Source of the DNA: Homarus americanus
Lineage: Eukaryota; Arthropoda; Malacostraca; Decapoda; Nephropidae
Reading direction: 5' to 3'
Length of the DNA stretch: 64,000 bases
NCBI RefSeq assembly: GCF_018991925.1
Contig: NW_024722158.1
Location: forward strand, 1,558,586 to 1,622,585
In this document: piece by piece, positions 1-12,542 of the stretch
Position numbering within the stretch: the stretch's first letter is position 1
How the letters are laid out: each line of letters begins with the position of its first letter
The notes under the pieces: generated by a model
Told to the model about the DNA's origin: nothing
Seen by the model: the letters and a program-made list of their open reading frames with translations, nothing else
The model's database searches: none
Program-made: the position numbers and the translations under genes

Positions 1-3000
1 CTTTACTGTAAGAGCTCTGTTTCACCTCCTTCCGTTAGTCACACATTAAGGCTTTACTGTAAGAGCTCTGTTTCACCTCCTTCCGTTAGTCACATTAAGG
101 CTTTTACTGTGAGCCTCTGTTTCACCTCCTTCCTTGGTCACATTAAGGCTTTTACTGTGAGCTCTGTTTCTGCCTTCCATTAGTCACACATTAAGGCTTT
201 GCCAAGGCTCTGTTTCACCTCCTTCTGTTAGTCACACATTAAGGCTTTACCAGCCAAGAGCTCTGTTTCCTCCTTCTGTTAGTCACACATTAAGGCTTTT
301 ACTGTAGAGCTCTGTTCCTTCCGTTAGTCACATTAAGGCTTTACTGTAAGAGCTCTGTTTCACCTCCTTCTGTTAGTCACACATTAAGGCTTTCCTGCTG
401 CAGGCTCTGTTCCTCCTTCCGTGTGATCACGATAAGGGCTTCTGTAGAGCTCTGTTTCACCTCCTTCCATTAGTCACACATTAAGGCTTTACTGTGAGCT
501 CTGTTTCACCTCCTTCCGTTAGTCACACATTAAGGCTTTACTGTGAAGCTCTGTTTCACCTCCTTCCAGTTAGTCACACATTAGGCTTTACTGCTTGAGC
601 TCTGTTTCACCTCCTTCAAGCTTAGTCACACATTCTGACTTTATAGAGCTCTGTTTCCTCCTTCGTTAGTCACACATTAAAGGCTTTACTACCAGAGCTC
701 TGCTTCACCTCCTTCCATTAGTCACACATCAAACTTTCCAGCCAGAGCTCTGTTTCACCTCCTTCTGTTAGTCCCTACACATTAGGCTTTACTGTAAGGC
801 TCTGTTTTCACCTCCTTTCCGTTAGTCACACATTAAGGCTTTACTGCCAAACTCTGTTTCACCTCCTTCCGTTAGTCACACATTAAGACTTTACTGTAGA
901 GCTCTGTTTCCTCCTTCTATTAGTCACACATTAAGGCTTTACTGTAAGAGCTCTGTTTCACCTCCTTCCATTAGTCACACATTAAGGCTTTACTGTAAGA
1001 GCTCTGTTTCACCTCCTTCTGTTAGTCACACATTGAGCTTTACTGCTCAGAGCTCTGTTTCACCTCCTTCCGTAGTCACACATTAAGGCTTTACTGTAAA
1101 ATATAACTCACCTCCTTTCATTAGTCACACGTGGCTTTGCCAGGCTCTGTTGCCTCCTTCCATTAGTCACACATTAAGGCTTTACTGTGAAACTCTGTTT
1201 CACCTCCTTCCATTAGTCACACATTAAGGCTTTACTGTAAGGCCTCTGTTTCACCTCCTTCCGTTAGTCACACATTGAGGCTTTGCTGCCAGGCTCTTTC
1301 ATTTCACCTCCTTCCATTAGTCACATTAAGGCTTTACTGTAGGCTCTGTTTCCACCTCCTTCATTAAGTCTTTTTACATTAAGGCTTCCTGTAAGGCTCC
1401 TGTTTCACCTCCTTCCGTTAGTCACACATTAAGGCTTCCTGTAGGCTCTGTTTCACCCCTCCTTCCGTTAGTCACACATTAAGGCTTTACTGTGAAACTC
1501 TGTTTCACCCTCCTTCCGTTAGTCACACATTAAGGCTTTACTGTGACTCTGTTTCACCTCTTCGTTAGTCACACATTAAAGGCTTTACTGTAAGAGCTCT
1601 GTTTTTCACTTCCTTCCGTTAGTCACACATTAAGGCTTTACTGTGTAGAGCTCTGTTTCACCTCCTTCCATTAGTCACATTAAGGCTTTTTACTGCCCAA
1701 ACTCTGTTTCCTCTTCGTTAGTCACACATTAAGCTTTACTGTAAAACTCTGTTTCACCTCCTTCCGTTAGTCTTACATTAAGGCTTTACTGTGAAACTCT
1801 GTTTCACCTCTTCCATTAGTCACATTAAGGCTTTACTGTGAAGCTGTTTCTACCTCCTTCCGTTAGTCACATTAAAGGCTTTACTGTAGGCTCTGTTTCA
1901 CCTCCTTCATATTAGTCACACATTAAGGCTTTACTGTAAGAGCTCTGTTCACCTCATTCATTAATTCACACATTAAAGGCTTTCATAGGCTCTGTTTCCT
2001 CCTTCCGTTAGTCACACATTAAGGCTTTACTGCTTGAAATATTTCCTCCTTCCATTGGTCACACATTAAAACTTTACTGTAGGCTCTGTTTCACCTCCTT
2101 CCGTTAGTCACATTAAGAGCTTTACTGTGGGCTCTGTTTTACCTCCTTCTGTTAGTCACATTAAGGCTTCTGTAAAGAAACTCTGCTGTTTCACCTCCTT
2201 CTGTTAGTCACATTACAAAGGCTTTACTGTCTGTTTCACCTCCTTCTACCCAGTCACACATTAAGAGCTTTACTGTTGAAACTCATTTCACCTCCTTCTG
2301 TTAGTCACATTAAAGCTTCTACTGTAAGGCTCTGTTTTTCACCTCCTTCCATTAGTCACATTAGGCTTTGAAACTCTATTCCTCATAGTTAGTCACATTA
2401 GGCTTTCTTAGAGTCTGTTTCACCTCCTTCGTTAGTCACATTAAGGCTTCACTGTAGAGCTCTGTTTCACCTCCTTCTAGATTAGTCACACATTAAGGCT
2501 TTACTGTGAAGCTCTGTTTCACCCTCCTTCCGTTAGTCACACGGTAAGGCTTTACTGCTTGAAACTCTGTTTCTGCCTCCTTCCGTTAGTCACATTAAAG
2601 AGCTTTACTGTAAAGCTCTGTTTTTCACCTCCTTCCGTTAGTCACACATTAAAACTTTACTGTGAAACTCTGTTCACCTCCTTCCGTGGTCACACATTAG
2701 GCTTTACTGTAAAATACTGTTTCACCTCCTTCCGTTAGTCACACGGTAAGGCTTTACTGTAAGAGCTCTGTTTCACCTCCTTCCGTAGTCACACGTGGGC
2801 TTTGCTGCTGAGCTCTGTTTCACCTCCTTTAGTTAGTCACACATTAGGCTTTCTGCAGAGCTCTGTTTCTACCCTCCTTCAAATTAGTCACATTAAAACT
2901 ACTGTGAAACTCTGTTTCACCTCCTTCCGTAGTCACACATTAAGGCTTTACTGCTGAAACTCTGTTTTCACCTCCTTCCGTTAGTCACCCATTAAAGGGC

Positions 3001-6000
3001 TTTGCTGTAAGGGCTCTGTTTCACCTCCTTCTGTTAGTCACACATTAAGGCTTTACTGTGAGCTCTGTTTTCTACCTCCTTCGTTAGTCACACATTAGGC
3101 TTTACTACTGGAAGCTCTGTTTCACCTCCTTCATCTAGTCACACATTAAGGCTTTACTGTAGGCTCTGTTTCACCTCCTTCCGTTAGTCACACATTAAGG
3201 CTTTACTGTAAGGCTCTGTTTCCTCCTTCCATTAGTCACACATTAGGCTTTACTGTAGAATGTTTCCTCCTTCCATTGAAGTCACACATTAAGGCTTTAC
3301 TACATAAGAGCTCTGTTTCCTCCTTCCGTTAGTCACACATTAAGGCTTTACTGTAAGAGCTCTGTTTCACCTCCTTCGTTAGTCACACATTAAGGCACAC
3401 TGTAAGAGCTGTTCACCTCCTTCCGTTAGTCACACATTAAAAGGCTTTACTGTAAGAGCTCTGTTTCACCTCCTTCTGTTAGTCACACATTAAAGGGCTT
3501 TACTGTAGAGCTCTGTTTCACCTCCTTCACGTTAGTCACACATTAAGGCTTTACTGTAGAGCTCTGTTCTGCCTCCTTCTGTGGTCACACATGCAGGCTT
3601 GCTACTGTAAGAGCTCTGTTTACCTCCTTCCATTAGCAGTCGCATTAAGGCTTTTACTGTAAGAGCTCTGTTTCACCTCCTTCCATTGAGTCACACAGTG
3701 GACTTTACTGTAGGCTCTGTTTACCTCCTTCTAGTAGTCACACATTAGGCTTTGTAAGAGCTCTGTTTCACCTCTTCCATTAGTCACAGTAAGGCTTTAC
3801 TGTGAGCTCTGTTTCCACCTCCTTCCGTGAGTCACACATTGGGCTTTACTACTATGAAACTCTGTTTCTTGCCTCCTTTCTGTTAATAGTCACATTATTT
3901 CACTGTAAGAGCTCTGTTTCACCTCCTTCCATTAGTCTTTTACATTAAGGCTTTACTGTAAGAGCTCTGTTTCCACCTCCTTCCATTAGTCACACATTAA
4001 AGGCTTTACTGCTCAGAGCTCTGTTTCACCTCCTTCGTAGTCACGTGAGCTTACACTGTAAGAGCTCTGTTTCACCTCCTTCCATTAGTCACACATTAAG
4101 GCTTTTACTGTAGGCTCTGTTTCACCTCCTTCCGTGGAGTCACAGTAGGCTTTACCAGCCAGAGCTCTGTTTCACCTCCTTCACGTGAGTCACACGTTAA
4201 AGGCTTTACTACCAGGCTCTGTTTCACCTCTTCCATTAGTCACACATTGAGGCTTTACTGTAGGCTCTGTTTCACCTCCTTCGTGAGTCACACATTAAAG
4301 GCTTTACTGTAGGCTCTGTTTCACCTCCTTCCATTAGTCACACATTAAAACTGCTGAGCTCTGCTTTACCTCCTTCCATTGAGTCACACATTAAGGCTTT
4401 ACTGTGAAACTCTTTACCTCCTTCAGATTAGTCACAGTGAGCTACTGTGAAGCTCTGTTTCACCTCCTTCGTTAGTCTGATGAGCTTTACTAACCAGAGC
4501 TCTGTTTCACCTCCTTCGTTAGTCACACATTGAGCTTTACTGTAGGCTCTGTTTCACCTCCTTCCATTAGTCACACCGTGGGCTTTACTGTGAGCTCATT
4601 TCCTGCCTCCTTCCGTTAGTCACATTAAGGCTTTACTGTAAGAGCTCTGTTTCACCTCCTTCCATTAGTCACACATTAAAGGCTTTACTAGTAAATACTA
4701 ACTGCCTCCTTCTGAGTCTTTGATGAGCTTCCTGTAAGAGCTCTGTTTCCTCAACTAGATTAGTCACACATTAAGAGCTTTACTGTGAAACTCTGTTTCA
4801 CCTCCTTCCGTTAGTCTGCAGTAAGGCTTTACTGTGAGCTCTGTTTCACCTCCTTCCGTAGTCTTACCCCACGATGAGCTTTACTGTAAGGCTCTGTTTC
4901 ACCTCCTTCGTGAGTCACACATTAAAAGGCTTTACTAACCAGAGCTCTGTTTCACCTCCTTCTGTTAGTCACACATTAAGGCTTTACTGCCAAGGCTCTG
5001 TTTCACCTCCTTCCATTAGTCACACGGTAAGGCTTTCTGTAGAGCTCTGTTTCTGCCTCCTTCCGTTAGTCACACATTAAGGCTTTACTGCTTAAGGCTC
5101 TGTTTCACCTCCTTAGTTAGTCACACATTAAGGCTTTACTGCCAAGATACTGTTTCCTCCTTCCATTAGTCACATTAAGGCTTTACTGTGGAGCTCTGTT
5201 TCACCTCCTTCTATTGATCACCTGAGGCTTTTACTGCTTGAGCTCTGTTTCTCTCCTTTCATTAGTCACATTAGGCTTTTACTGCAAGAGCTCTGTTTCA
5301 CCTCCTTCGTTAGTCACACATTAAGGCTTTACTGTAAGGCTCTGTTTCACCTCCTTCCGTTAGTCACACATTAAGAGCTTTACTGTAAACTCTGTTTCAC
5401 CTCCTTCCATTAGTCACATTAAGGCTTTACTGTAAGAGCTCTGTTTCACCTCCTCCATTAGTCACACATTAGGCTTTACTGTGAAGCTCTGTTTCACCTC
5501 CTTCTGTTAGTCACATTAAGGCTTTTACTGTGAAGCTCTGTTTCACCTCCTTCGTTAGTCTACACATTAAGGCTTTACTAGCAAACTCTGTTTCACCTCA
5601 TGCGTTAATTCACACATTAGAGCTTTACTGTAAGGCTCTGTTTCCACCTCCTTCCATTAGTCACACATTAAGGCTTTACTATGAGAGCTCTGTTTCACCT
5701 CCTTCCATTAGTCTGCAGTAAAGGCTTTGCACTGTAAGAGCTCTGTTTCACCTCCTTCTGTTAGTCACATTAAGGAAGGCTTGCTGTAAGAGCTCTGTTT
5801 CACCTCCTTCCGTGGTCACATTAGGCTTTGCTGCAGAGCTCTGTTTTTCACCTCCTTCCGTTAGTCACACAGTGGAGCTTTACTATGGGCTCTGTTTCAC
5901 CTCCTTCCGTTAGTCACACATTAAGAGCTTTACTGTGAAACTCTGTTTCACCTCCTTCCATTAGTCACATTAAGGCTTTTACTGTAAGAGCTCATTTCAC

Positions 6001-8316
6001 CTCCTTCCGTAGTCACATTAAGAGCTTTACTGTAGAGCTCTGTTTCACCTCCTTCATTAGTCACACATTAGCTTTGCATAGAGCTCTGTTTACCTCCTTC
6101 TGGTAGTCACATTAAGGCTTTACTGTAGAGCTCTGTTTCACCTCCTTCCATTAGTCACACATTAGGCTTTACTGCTTGAGGCTCTGTTTCACCTCCTTCA
6201 AATTGAATTCACACATTGAGCTTTACCAAGAGCTCTGTTTCTGCCTCCTTCTGTGTCACATTAAGGCTTTACTGTAAGAGACTCTGTTTCACCTCCTTCC
6301 ATTAGTCACACATTAAGGCTTTACTGTAAAACTCTGTTTCACCTCCTTCCGTAGTCACACATTAAGGCTTTGCTGCTGAAACTCTGTTTCACCTCCTTCC
6401 GTTAGTCACACATTAGGCTTTACTGTGAGAGCTCTGTTTCACCTCCTTCCGTGGTCACGTGGGCTTTACCACAGAGCTCTGTTTCACCTCCTTCCATTAG
6501 TCACACAGTAAGGCTTTACTGTGAAGCTCTGTTTTCTGCCTCCTTCTGTTAGTCACTGACAAGGCTTTACTGTAGAGCTCTGTTTCACCTCCTTCCGTTA
6601 GTCACAATTAAGGAAGCTGCTGTAGGCTCTGTTTCACCTCCTTCCGTGTAGTCACACATTGGGCTTTTCATGGAGCTCTGTTCTGCCTCCTTCTGTTGAA
6701 GTCACACATTAAGGCTTTACTGTAAGAACTCTGTTTCACCTCCTTCGTTAGTCACACATTAAGGCTTTACTGTAAGAGCTCTGTTTCCTCCTTCCATTTA
6801 GTCACATTAAAGGCTTTGCTGTAAAGCTCTGTTTCACCTCCTTCTGTTAGTCACACATTAAGGCTTTACTAGCCAGAGCTCTGTTTCTGCCTCCTTCGTT
6901 AGTCACATTAAGGCTTTACTGTAAGGCTCTGTTCACCTCCTTCATTAGTCGCATTAAGGCTTTACTGTGAGCTCTGTTTCACCTCCTTCTGTTAGTCACA
7001 TTCAAAGGCTTTGCTGTAAGAGCTCTGTTCACCTCCTTCTGTTAGTCACATTAAAAGGCTTTTACCTGTAAAGAGCTCTATTTCACCTCCTTCCTACCAT
7101 TGAGAGTCCATTAAGGCTTTACTGTGGAAACTCTGTTTCACCTCCTTCGTTAGTCACACATTAAGGCTTTACTGTGGGCTCTGTTTCTCCTTCTGTTGAG
7201 TCACACATTAAGGCTTTGCTGTAGAGCTCTGTTTCACCTCCTTCCGTTAGTCACACTGTTCAAGGCTTTACTGTAAGAGCTCTTTACCTCCTTCCGTTAG
7301 TCACCCCACATTAAGGCTTTACTGTGAGCTCTGTTTCACCTCCTTCGTTAGTCACACATTAAGGCTTTTTCTTAAGGCTCTGTTCCTCCTTCTGTTAGTC
7401 ACATTAAGGCTTTTACTGGCAAGAGCTCTGTTTCACCTCCTTCCGTTAGTCACGTGAGGCTTTACTGTAAGAGCTCTGTTCACCTCCTTCTGTTAGTCAC
7501 ATTAAGGGCTTTACTGTAAAACTCTGTTTCACCTCCTTCCATTAGTCACATTAAGGCTTTACTGTGGAAGCTCTGTTTCACCTCCTTCCATTAATCACAC
7601 GTGGGCTTTTCAGGCTCTTCTCCTTCCATTAGTCACACATTAAGAGGCTTTACTGTAGAGCTCTGTTTCACCTCCTTCCGTAGTCACACATTAAGAGCTT
7701 TACTGTAGAGCTCTGTTTCCTGCCTCCTTCCGTTAGTCACACATTAAGGCTTTACTGCTGTGAAACTCTGTTTCACCTCCTTCCAGATTAGTCTTACATT
7801 GAGCTTTTACTGTGGAAACTCTCTGTTTCACCTCCTTCTGTTAGTCACCGCATTGAGCTTTACTATGTGTAGAGCTGTTTCACCTCCTTCCGTTAGTCAC
7901 ACACATTAAGGCTTTACTGTAAGAGCTCTGTTTCACCTCCTTCTGTGTGGTCACACACACACATTAAGACTTTACTGTGAGCTCTATTTCTGCCTCCTTC
8001 CGTTAGTCTGATGGGCTTTACTGTGAAATCTGTTTCACCTCCTTCTGTTAGTCACATTAAGGCTTTACTGTAGAGCTCTGTTCACCTCCTTCGTTAGTCA
8101 CACATTGGGCTTCTGTGAGCTCTCTTTCACCTCCTTCCATTAGTCACACATTAAAGGCTTTACTGTAAGAGCTCTGTTTCACCTCCTTCTCCCGTTAGTC
8201 ACAGTGGGCTTTACTGAGAGCTCTGTTTCACCTCCTTCCGTTAGTCACACAGTGGGCTTTACTGGCAAGAGCTCTGTTTCACACTCCTTCTGTTGGTCAC
8301 ACATTAAGGCTTTACT
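1..8316. repeat. 51-bp satellite array, about 160 degenerate copies
   Basis: The whole stretch is head-to-tail copies of a 51-bp unit that includes CTTTACTGTAAGAGCTCTGT followed by a pyrimidine-rich part and TTAGTCACACATTAAGG. Many units carry 1-6 base indels, and small replacements cluster at the CTGTAAGAG junction and around the TTCCGTTAG segment. The array is cut by an assembly gap at its right end, so its true length is unknown. Short open frames in it arise because 51 is divisible by 3; I see no gene. Confidence 0.97.
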
Positions 8317-8415
8317 NNNNNNNNNNNNNNNNNNNNNNNNNNNNNNNNNNNNNNNNNNNNNNNNNNNNNNNNNNNNNNNNNNNNNNNNNNNNNNNNNNNN
8401 NNNNNNNNNNNNNNN
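8317..8415. other. assembly gap (run of N)
   Basis: Unresolved bases directly follow the satellite array, as expected where an assembler could not cross a long tandem repeat. Confidence 0.99.
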
Positions 8416-8576
8416 GATTATTTTCTTTATTATTATTTATTACAGTATTATTACCAGTGTCGTTATTATTATTATTGGTATCAATATTATTTTATTGTTT
8501 TATTGTTATTATAAATTTCATTACTATGAATTATTATTTTAATTTTAATTTTTATTATAAATTTTATTTACTATGA

Positions 8577-8626
<50 letters not shown>

Positions 8627-8634
8627 AGTATTAA
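8416..8634. repeat. AT-rich low-complexity DNA with (ATT)n microsatellite
   Basis: A/T-only stretches lead into an uninterrupted ATT run at about 8573-8624. The run is joined directly to the GC-rich module that follows, and the same arrangement recurs near 55380-55490, so it may be the tail of a retroposed element. Confidence 0.85.
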
Positions 8635-8635
8635 A

Positions 8636-8740
8636 TTTTCGCCCCCCAGGCCCTGATGTGAGTCGGTGACCTGTGCCCGGGTGGGCTAAACCCCGTAAAA
8701 AAAAGATTAAATAAATAAATAAATAAAAAAAAATAATAAA
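8636..8740 (-). repeat. SINE-like dispersed module, copy 1
   Basis: A GC-rich block containing GTGACCTGTGCCCGGGTGGG is flanked by (ATT)n on one side and A-rich sequence on the other. It is clearly related to 55425-55495, which carries GTGACCTGTGCCTGGGTGGG in the same arrangement. Two copies with a simple-repeat tail suggest a short retroposon read on the minus strand with an (AAT)n tail. The family is not named. Confidence 0.55.
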
Positions 8741-9475
8741 AAATAATTCATCGAGACCACGGCACAATCCTTCATCACTTCCTCAATGCCGTGGCTTGAC
8801 GCTTTCCGCCAGCATAGTAAATCACTCCGCCGCCCGGCTCCTTAGGCGCCCGTTCCAGAAACTGCCTCAAATTTCACCATATCATTGTAAGTTCTTTCTG
8901 CTTATATACCGGAGAAGTTAGGTAAGGTTAGGTAGACTTGTTTGGTTTGGTTGGTTAGGCCTGTTCTTCATACCCACATATGTTAAGTAGCTTTTATTTT
9001 TAAAATATCCATTTTTTAACATATTTCCACAAACTACAACAGTGTCCACTGTAACATAACAATAGAAATCCGGCGTTTTTATAATTCTTTTCAATCAATT
9101 TAGCTAGCGGGTTAGTCCTATATAATTACCAACTTTTTTAACCAATTCGGACACTTCCTTCTGGTGATCACCCTTTTCTACACCTTTACCAAAATGATTA
9201 TCATAACAGAACTGACCGATGAAAATTAAGTAAGAAAATAAACAGTAGGTATTATTGTGTTTAAGCATTCCCAATTCCTACCACTAATCTATTATCATAT
9301 TCTAATAAGACGTCTAATTATAAGATCATTTTCGTCTATTGCATTACCGTCGGAAATGTATATTACGGAGATAGGAAATCCAAAATTTTCTCGATTTTCT
9401 TTCATTAACTTCGGCCATTTATCGCGTACTTCACCTTTCACACTGCGTGTCTCCTGCGCGTCTCCTTCATAAATC
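8741..9475. other. intergenic, no gene recognised
   Basis: The stretch is moderately AT-rich and not tandemly repeated. It contains GGTAAGGTTAGGTAGAC-type runs common in arthropod DNA. A 63-codon minus-strand open frame (9295-9486) has no recognisable motif. Confidence 0.5.
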
Positions 9476-9480
9476 ATCAT

Positions 9481-9639
9481 GCGCATGCGTTCCCGTATAC
9501 ATCAAGCGACCAATCAAAAGCGTTTTTTTTTTGCAACCAATCAAAATGATTTTGGGTTTAATTTGTGGTATTTTTGGACCAATCAAAATCTATTTTTATT
9601 TTGGGTCTCATATTTCGAAATTCAAGTTCAGTTCCGACC
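9481..9639 (+). promoter_or_regulatory. candidate promoter: NRF1-like site and three CCAAT boxes
   Basis: GCGCATGCG at 9481-9489 matches the core of the NRF1 binding palindrome. CCAATCA occurs three times in the same orientation at 9510, 9537 and 9579. Spaced same-strand CCAAT boxes next to an NRF1-type motif are typical of broad, constitutive promoters. An ATG with a short open frame follows at 9640. No transcript evidence is available, so the promoter role is inferred. Confidence 0.4.
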
Positions 9640-9682
9640 ATGGAAGTCTGCGATGGATGTCACTTAAAGTATATGGAGTTGA

Positions 9683-9859
9683 GTGGAGTTTTGGGGAAAA
9701 AACGAAGAAACTGTAGCATTTTTTCGATGGCATGGTGTTCTTCCAACCTCAGTAAAGTGTACTAAGAGCAAGACTGAATGTAAATATCGCAAAGACCAAC
9801 ATATGTGACGTTGTGTAAGAATCTCAGAATCCAACGACGAACAAGAACCAGGCCAATAA
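9683..9859 (+). pseudogene. ISXO2/Merlin-like N-terminal zinc-ribbon fragment, broken
   Basis: The frame reads VEFWGKNEETVAFFRWHG, then VLPTSVKC, then a second Cys segment. From family knowledge this resembles the N-terminal part of ISXO2-like transposase-domain proteins (related to Merlin DNA transposons), where a hydrophobic-R/Q-x-H-G-x-L segment precedes a four-Cys ribbon. At 9806 the codon TGA stands where the family normally has the Trp of a W-R-C motif, and RCVRISESNDEQEPGQ follows before a TAA at 9857. No catalytic region follows. It is a decayed fragment or one exon of a broken gene; the identification rests on motif resemblance only. Confidence 0.45.
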
Positions 9860-10724
9860 GGTAAGAAATAGGTGATTCCATCATATGGTGAGTCAGGTCA
9901 GGTCAGGTTTTTCGAGTGTATTTTGGTGTATTTTTTATTTGCTTACCAATTAATGTTTTTCGATAAACGTCTCTCCATAAAAAATCCGGCCAATTTCCGA
10001 CGGAAATGAAGGTCATATTGGGTCAAAACACAAAAATACACTAGAAAAATAAATTAACTTGTAACAGATGGGGAGGTGGAAGAGCAAATTGACCAAAGAG
10101 TAATACAAATAACGCCTGGTAAATAGTGTTATGTTCTGTGGTGAAATATTACCCCAGGGGCTTCTCTCCCCCGGAGACAATATATGAACATTATCATTTT
10201 GTTTCTATTGATTGAGTGTAACTAATCCTCTGAATTCTGCGGTTGCTGTTGACTGTAATATTACCAAAGTGTTAAGTATTACCTGTGTGGTAAGAGTAGT
10301 CAACTTGTGGTCCAGTCTTGTTGTTGTGACTTGTAAGATGGTTCTTGTGCCACGTCTTCTTCTTTAGTCTTATTATATTTATAGTATATTTTTACTTCTT
10401 CTTATTTGGTATTGTTAGTTTTATTTATCTTAAAGTGTTAATATAACAAGTTGTTGGCGGTCGTCTGGTAGACCGTAACCAGATGTACGACAAGCTTCAC
10501 GGCCAAGGTCACGCCATCTTACGGCCAAATCGGCCAAAACTTTTTGGATGGGAAGCACAAGGCTATTTTTGCAATCCACACAAAATAAAAGTATCCCCTA
10601 CAATATCCACTTAAAATGTCGTAATAAAACCAAATTTTCACTTAGAATTGAGAGCCCAATAATTACATAAACATAATATCTATAATCTACAGTGAAGATT
10701 TATCTTAATCTGAAATGGTGGTGG
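9860..10724. other. intergenic, no gene recognised
   Basis: A GTAAG donor-like site sits directly after the ISXO2-like fragment and an AGGTCAGGTCAGGT run lies at 9895. The rest is AT-rich single-copy-looking DNA without a convincing frame. Confidence 0.5.
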
Positions 10725-10904
10725 TGTAGTGGATTTCTCCCCTACAAATGCTGTTTGTCCCTGAATAGCCGACCCCGCGAATTCCCCAGTGTATGCCTCG
10801 TGGTCTGGGTCAACCAGCGCCGCCATACATCACGGAGGTCAACTGCTAAGCCACGCCTACCCCCCGCTGTTTAAGACCTGACCTCGTGGTGGTCTCTCTC
10901 TTTT

Positions 10905-11935
10905 CTACCTACACCAACCAGCAAGCAACACCTCCTCCTCCACCGCTGCCTGGCGGCCCTCGCTCCCGCCGGCGAGCATGGGACCCACAAGCTGTCCTCC
11001 TCTGAGCATCCTCACCAACCAGCTCTCTCTTCTTCTAGCTACAACTGCAGCAAGCACACCTCCTCCTCCGCCGCTGCCTGGCGGCCCTCGCTCCCGCCGG
11101 CGAGCATAGCGACCCACAAGCTGTCCTCCTCTGAGCATCCTCACCAACCAGCTCTCTCTTCTTCTAGCTACAACTGAAGCAAGCAACACCTCCTCCTCCG
11201 CCGCTGCCTGGCGGCCCTCGCTCTTGCCGGCGAGCATAGCGACCCACAAGCTGTCCTCCTCTGAGCACCCTCACCAACCAGCTCTCTCTTCTTCTAGCTA
11301 CAACTGAAGCAAGCAACACCTCCTCCTCCACCGCTGCCTGGCGGCCCTCGCTCCCGCTGGCGAGCATAGCGACCCACAAGCTGTCCTCCTCTGAGCATCC
11401 TCACCAACCAGCTCTCTCTTCTTCTAGCTACAACTGAAGCAAGCAACACCTCCTCCTCCACCGCTGCCTGGCGGCCCTCGCTCCCGCCGGCGAGCATAGC
11501 GACCCACAAGCTGTCCTCCTCTGAGCATCCTCACCAACCAGCTCTCTCTTCTTCTAGCTACAACTGAAGCAAGCAACACCTCCTCCTCCACCGCTGCCTG
11601 GCGGCCCTCGCTCTTGCCGGCGAGCATACTGAGCAGCTGTAGCAACAAGCTCACCAAAGCTCTCTCTTCTTCTAGCTACAACTGCAGCAAGCAACACCTC
11701 CTCCTCCACTGCTGCCTGGCGGCCCTCGCCCGCCGGCGAGCATAGCGACCCACAAGCTGTCCTCCTCTGAGCACCCTCACCAACCAGCTCTCTCTTCTTC
11801 TAGCTACAACTGCAGCAAGCAACACCTCCTCCTCCACCGCTGCTTGGCGGCCCTCGCTCCTGCCGGCGAGCAAGGCGACCCACAAGCTGTCCTCCTCTGA
11901 GCACCCTCACCAACCAGCTCTCTCTACTCAACGCT
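10905..11935. repeat. 130-bp tandem array, about 8 copies, inside the gypsy LTR
   Basis: The unit includes AAGCTGTCCTCCTCTGAGCA and CACCTCCTCCTCCACCGCTG with a period of 130 bp. One unit near 11630-11660 carries a deletion. The related LTR at 16603-17106 lacks the unit, so the array expanded within this copy or its sublineage. Minus-strand open frames across it are repeat artefacts. Confidence 0.93.
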
Positions 11936-11959
11936 TGCAACCAACCCATACCCCACAAA

Positions 11960-11969
11960 TGGTGACCCC
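11960..11969 (+). other. primer-binding-site candidate of gypsy copy A
   Basis: TGGTGACCCC lies two bases after the LTR end. The same string sits at the same offset in the second gypsy copy, supporting a tRNA primer site. Confidence 0.55.
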
Positions 11970-11989
11970 CGGAGATTCGCACTCACACA

Positions 11990-12255
11990 GGATGGAGGAG
12001 AAACAGATCACGCTCCCAGTCTTCAAGCAACATGGAAGACTAGCTTATCCACCCAGAAGCAGCTCTCATCGGCTGTACAGCTATTGTCTCTACACCGCAG
12101 GTTAGACACCCTACAGCAGCACTGCTTCTCTAAGCAGACACCAGCTCCTCTTCCTGCCCCAAGCACCACGTCCTACCGACCCCAGCACACCCGTCCTGCC
12201 TCAGACGCCGCCCCGGCCCAGCAGTACCCTCTGCCGCTCCTCGTGACGCGGCCCC
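11990..12255 (+). pseudogene. gypsy gag remnants
   Basis: A start-like frame MEEKQITLPVFKQ resembles the gag start at 17532 (MDGRISLPTFNHN). A later piece reads LHRRLDTLQQ followed by a Pro/Ala/Ser/Thr-rich stretch, resembling the region before the CCHC-like part in the other copy. The pieces are out of frame and joined by deletions. Confidence 0.55.
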
Positions 12256-12542
12256 AGCTGACCGGGGAACTCATTCTACACTCGGCTACCGGACCAGCAA
12301 CATCTCTCAACAGCTCCTCACCACCCAGCTTCCTCAGAAACCTCCTTGCCCTATAGAACCTCTGAGCAAGCTACTTCTCACTTACTCACTCCTAAGCACT
12401 GCACTGTACAACAATATATATACAGAAAGCGCATTGTGAGTTTCTATCCTACCTCATTCCTGAGTGTGAGATATTTACATGTACGTACGTCTGTGTGCCC
12501 ATATAAAGAGAATTGACAACTGGCCACTTACAGTACGTTACA

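Larger units (their letters stand above)
10725..12542 (+). mobile_element. collapsed Ty3/gypsy element (copy A)
   Basis: The left part starts TGTAGTGGA and ends CCCCACA at 11957, followed by AATGGTGACCCC, the same primer-binding-site pattern as the gypsy element at 16603. Short gag remnants follow, then a partial 3' LTR (about 12256-12542). That LTR aligns along its length with 16830-17106, sharing the CACTCGGCTACCGGACC block, the TGCACTGTACAACAATATAT block and the ACATGTACGTACGT block. Nearly all of gag and all of pol are deleted. Confidence 0.75.

Noticed and set aside
1..8316. Regularly spaced repeats resembling a CRISPR array
   Set aside because: The unit is contiguous with no unique spacers, and the genome is eukaryotic with introns.
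10905..11982. Series of minus-strand frames with a repeated 43-residue pattern
   Set aside because: This is the 130-bp tandem array in an LTR, with no promoter or conserved domain.
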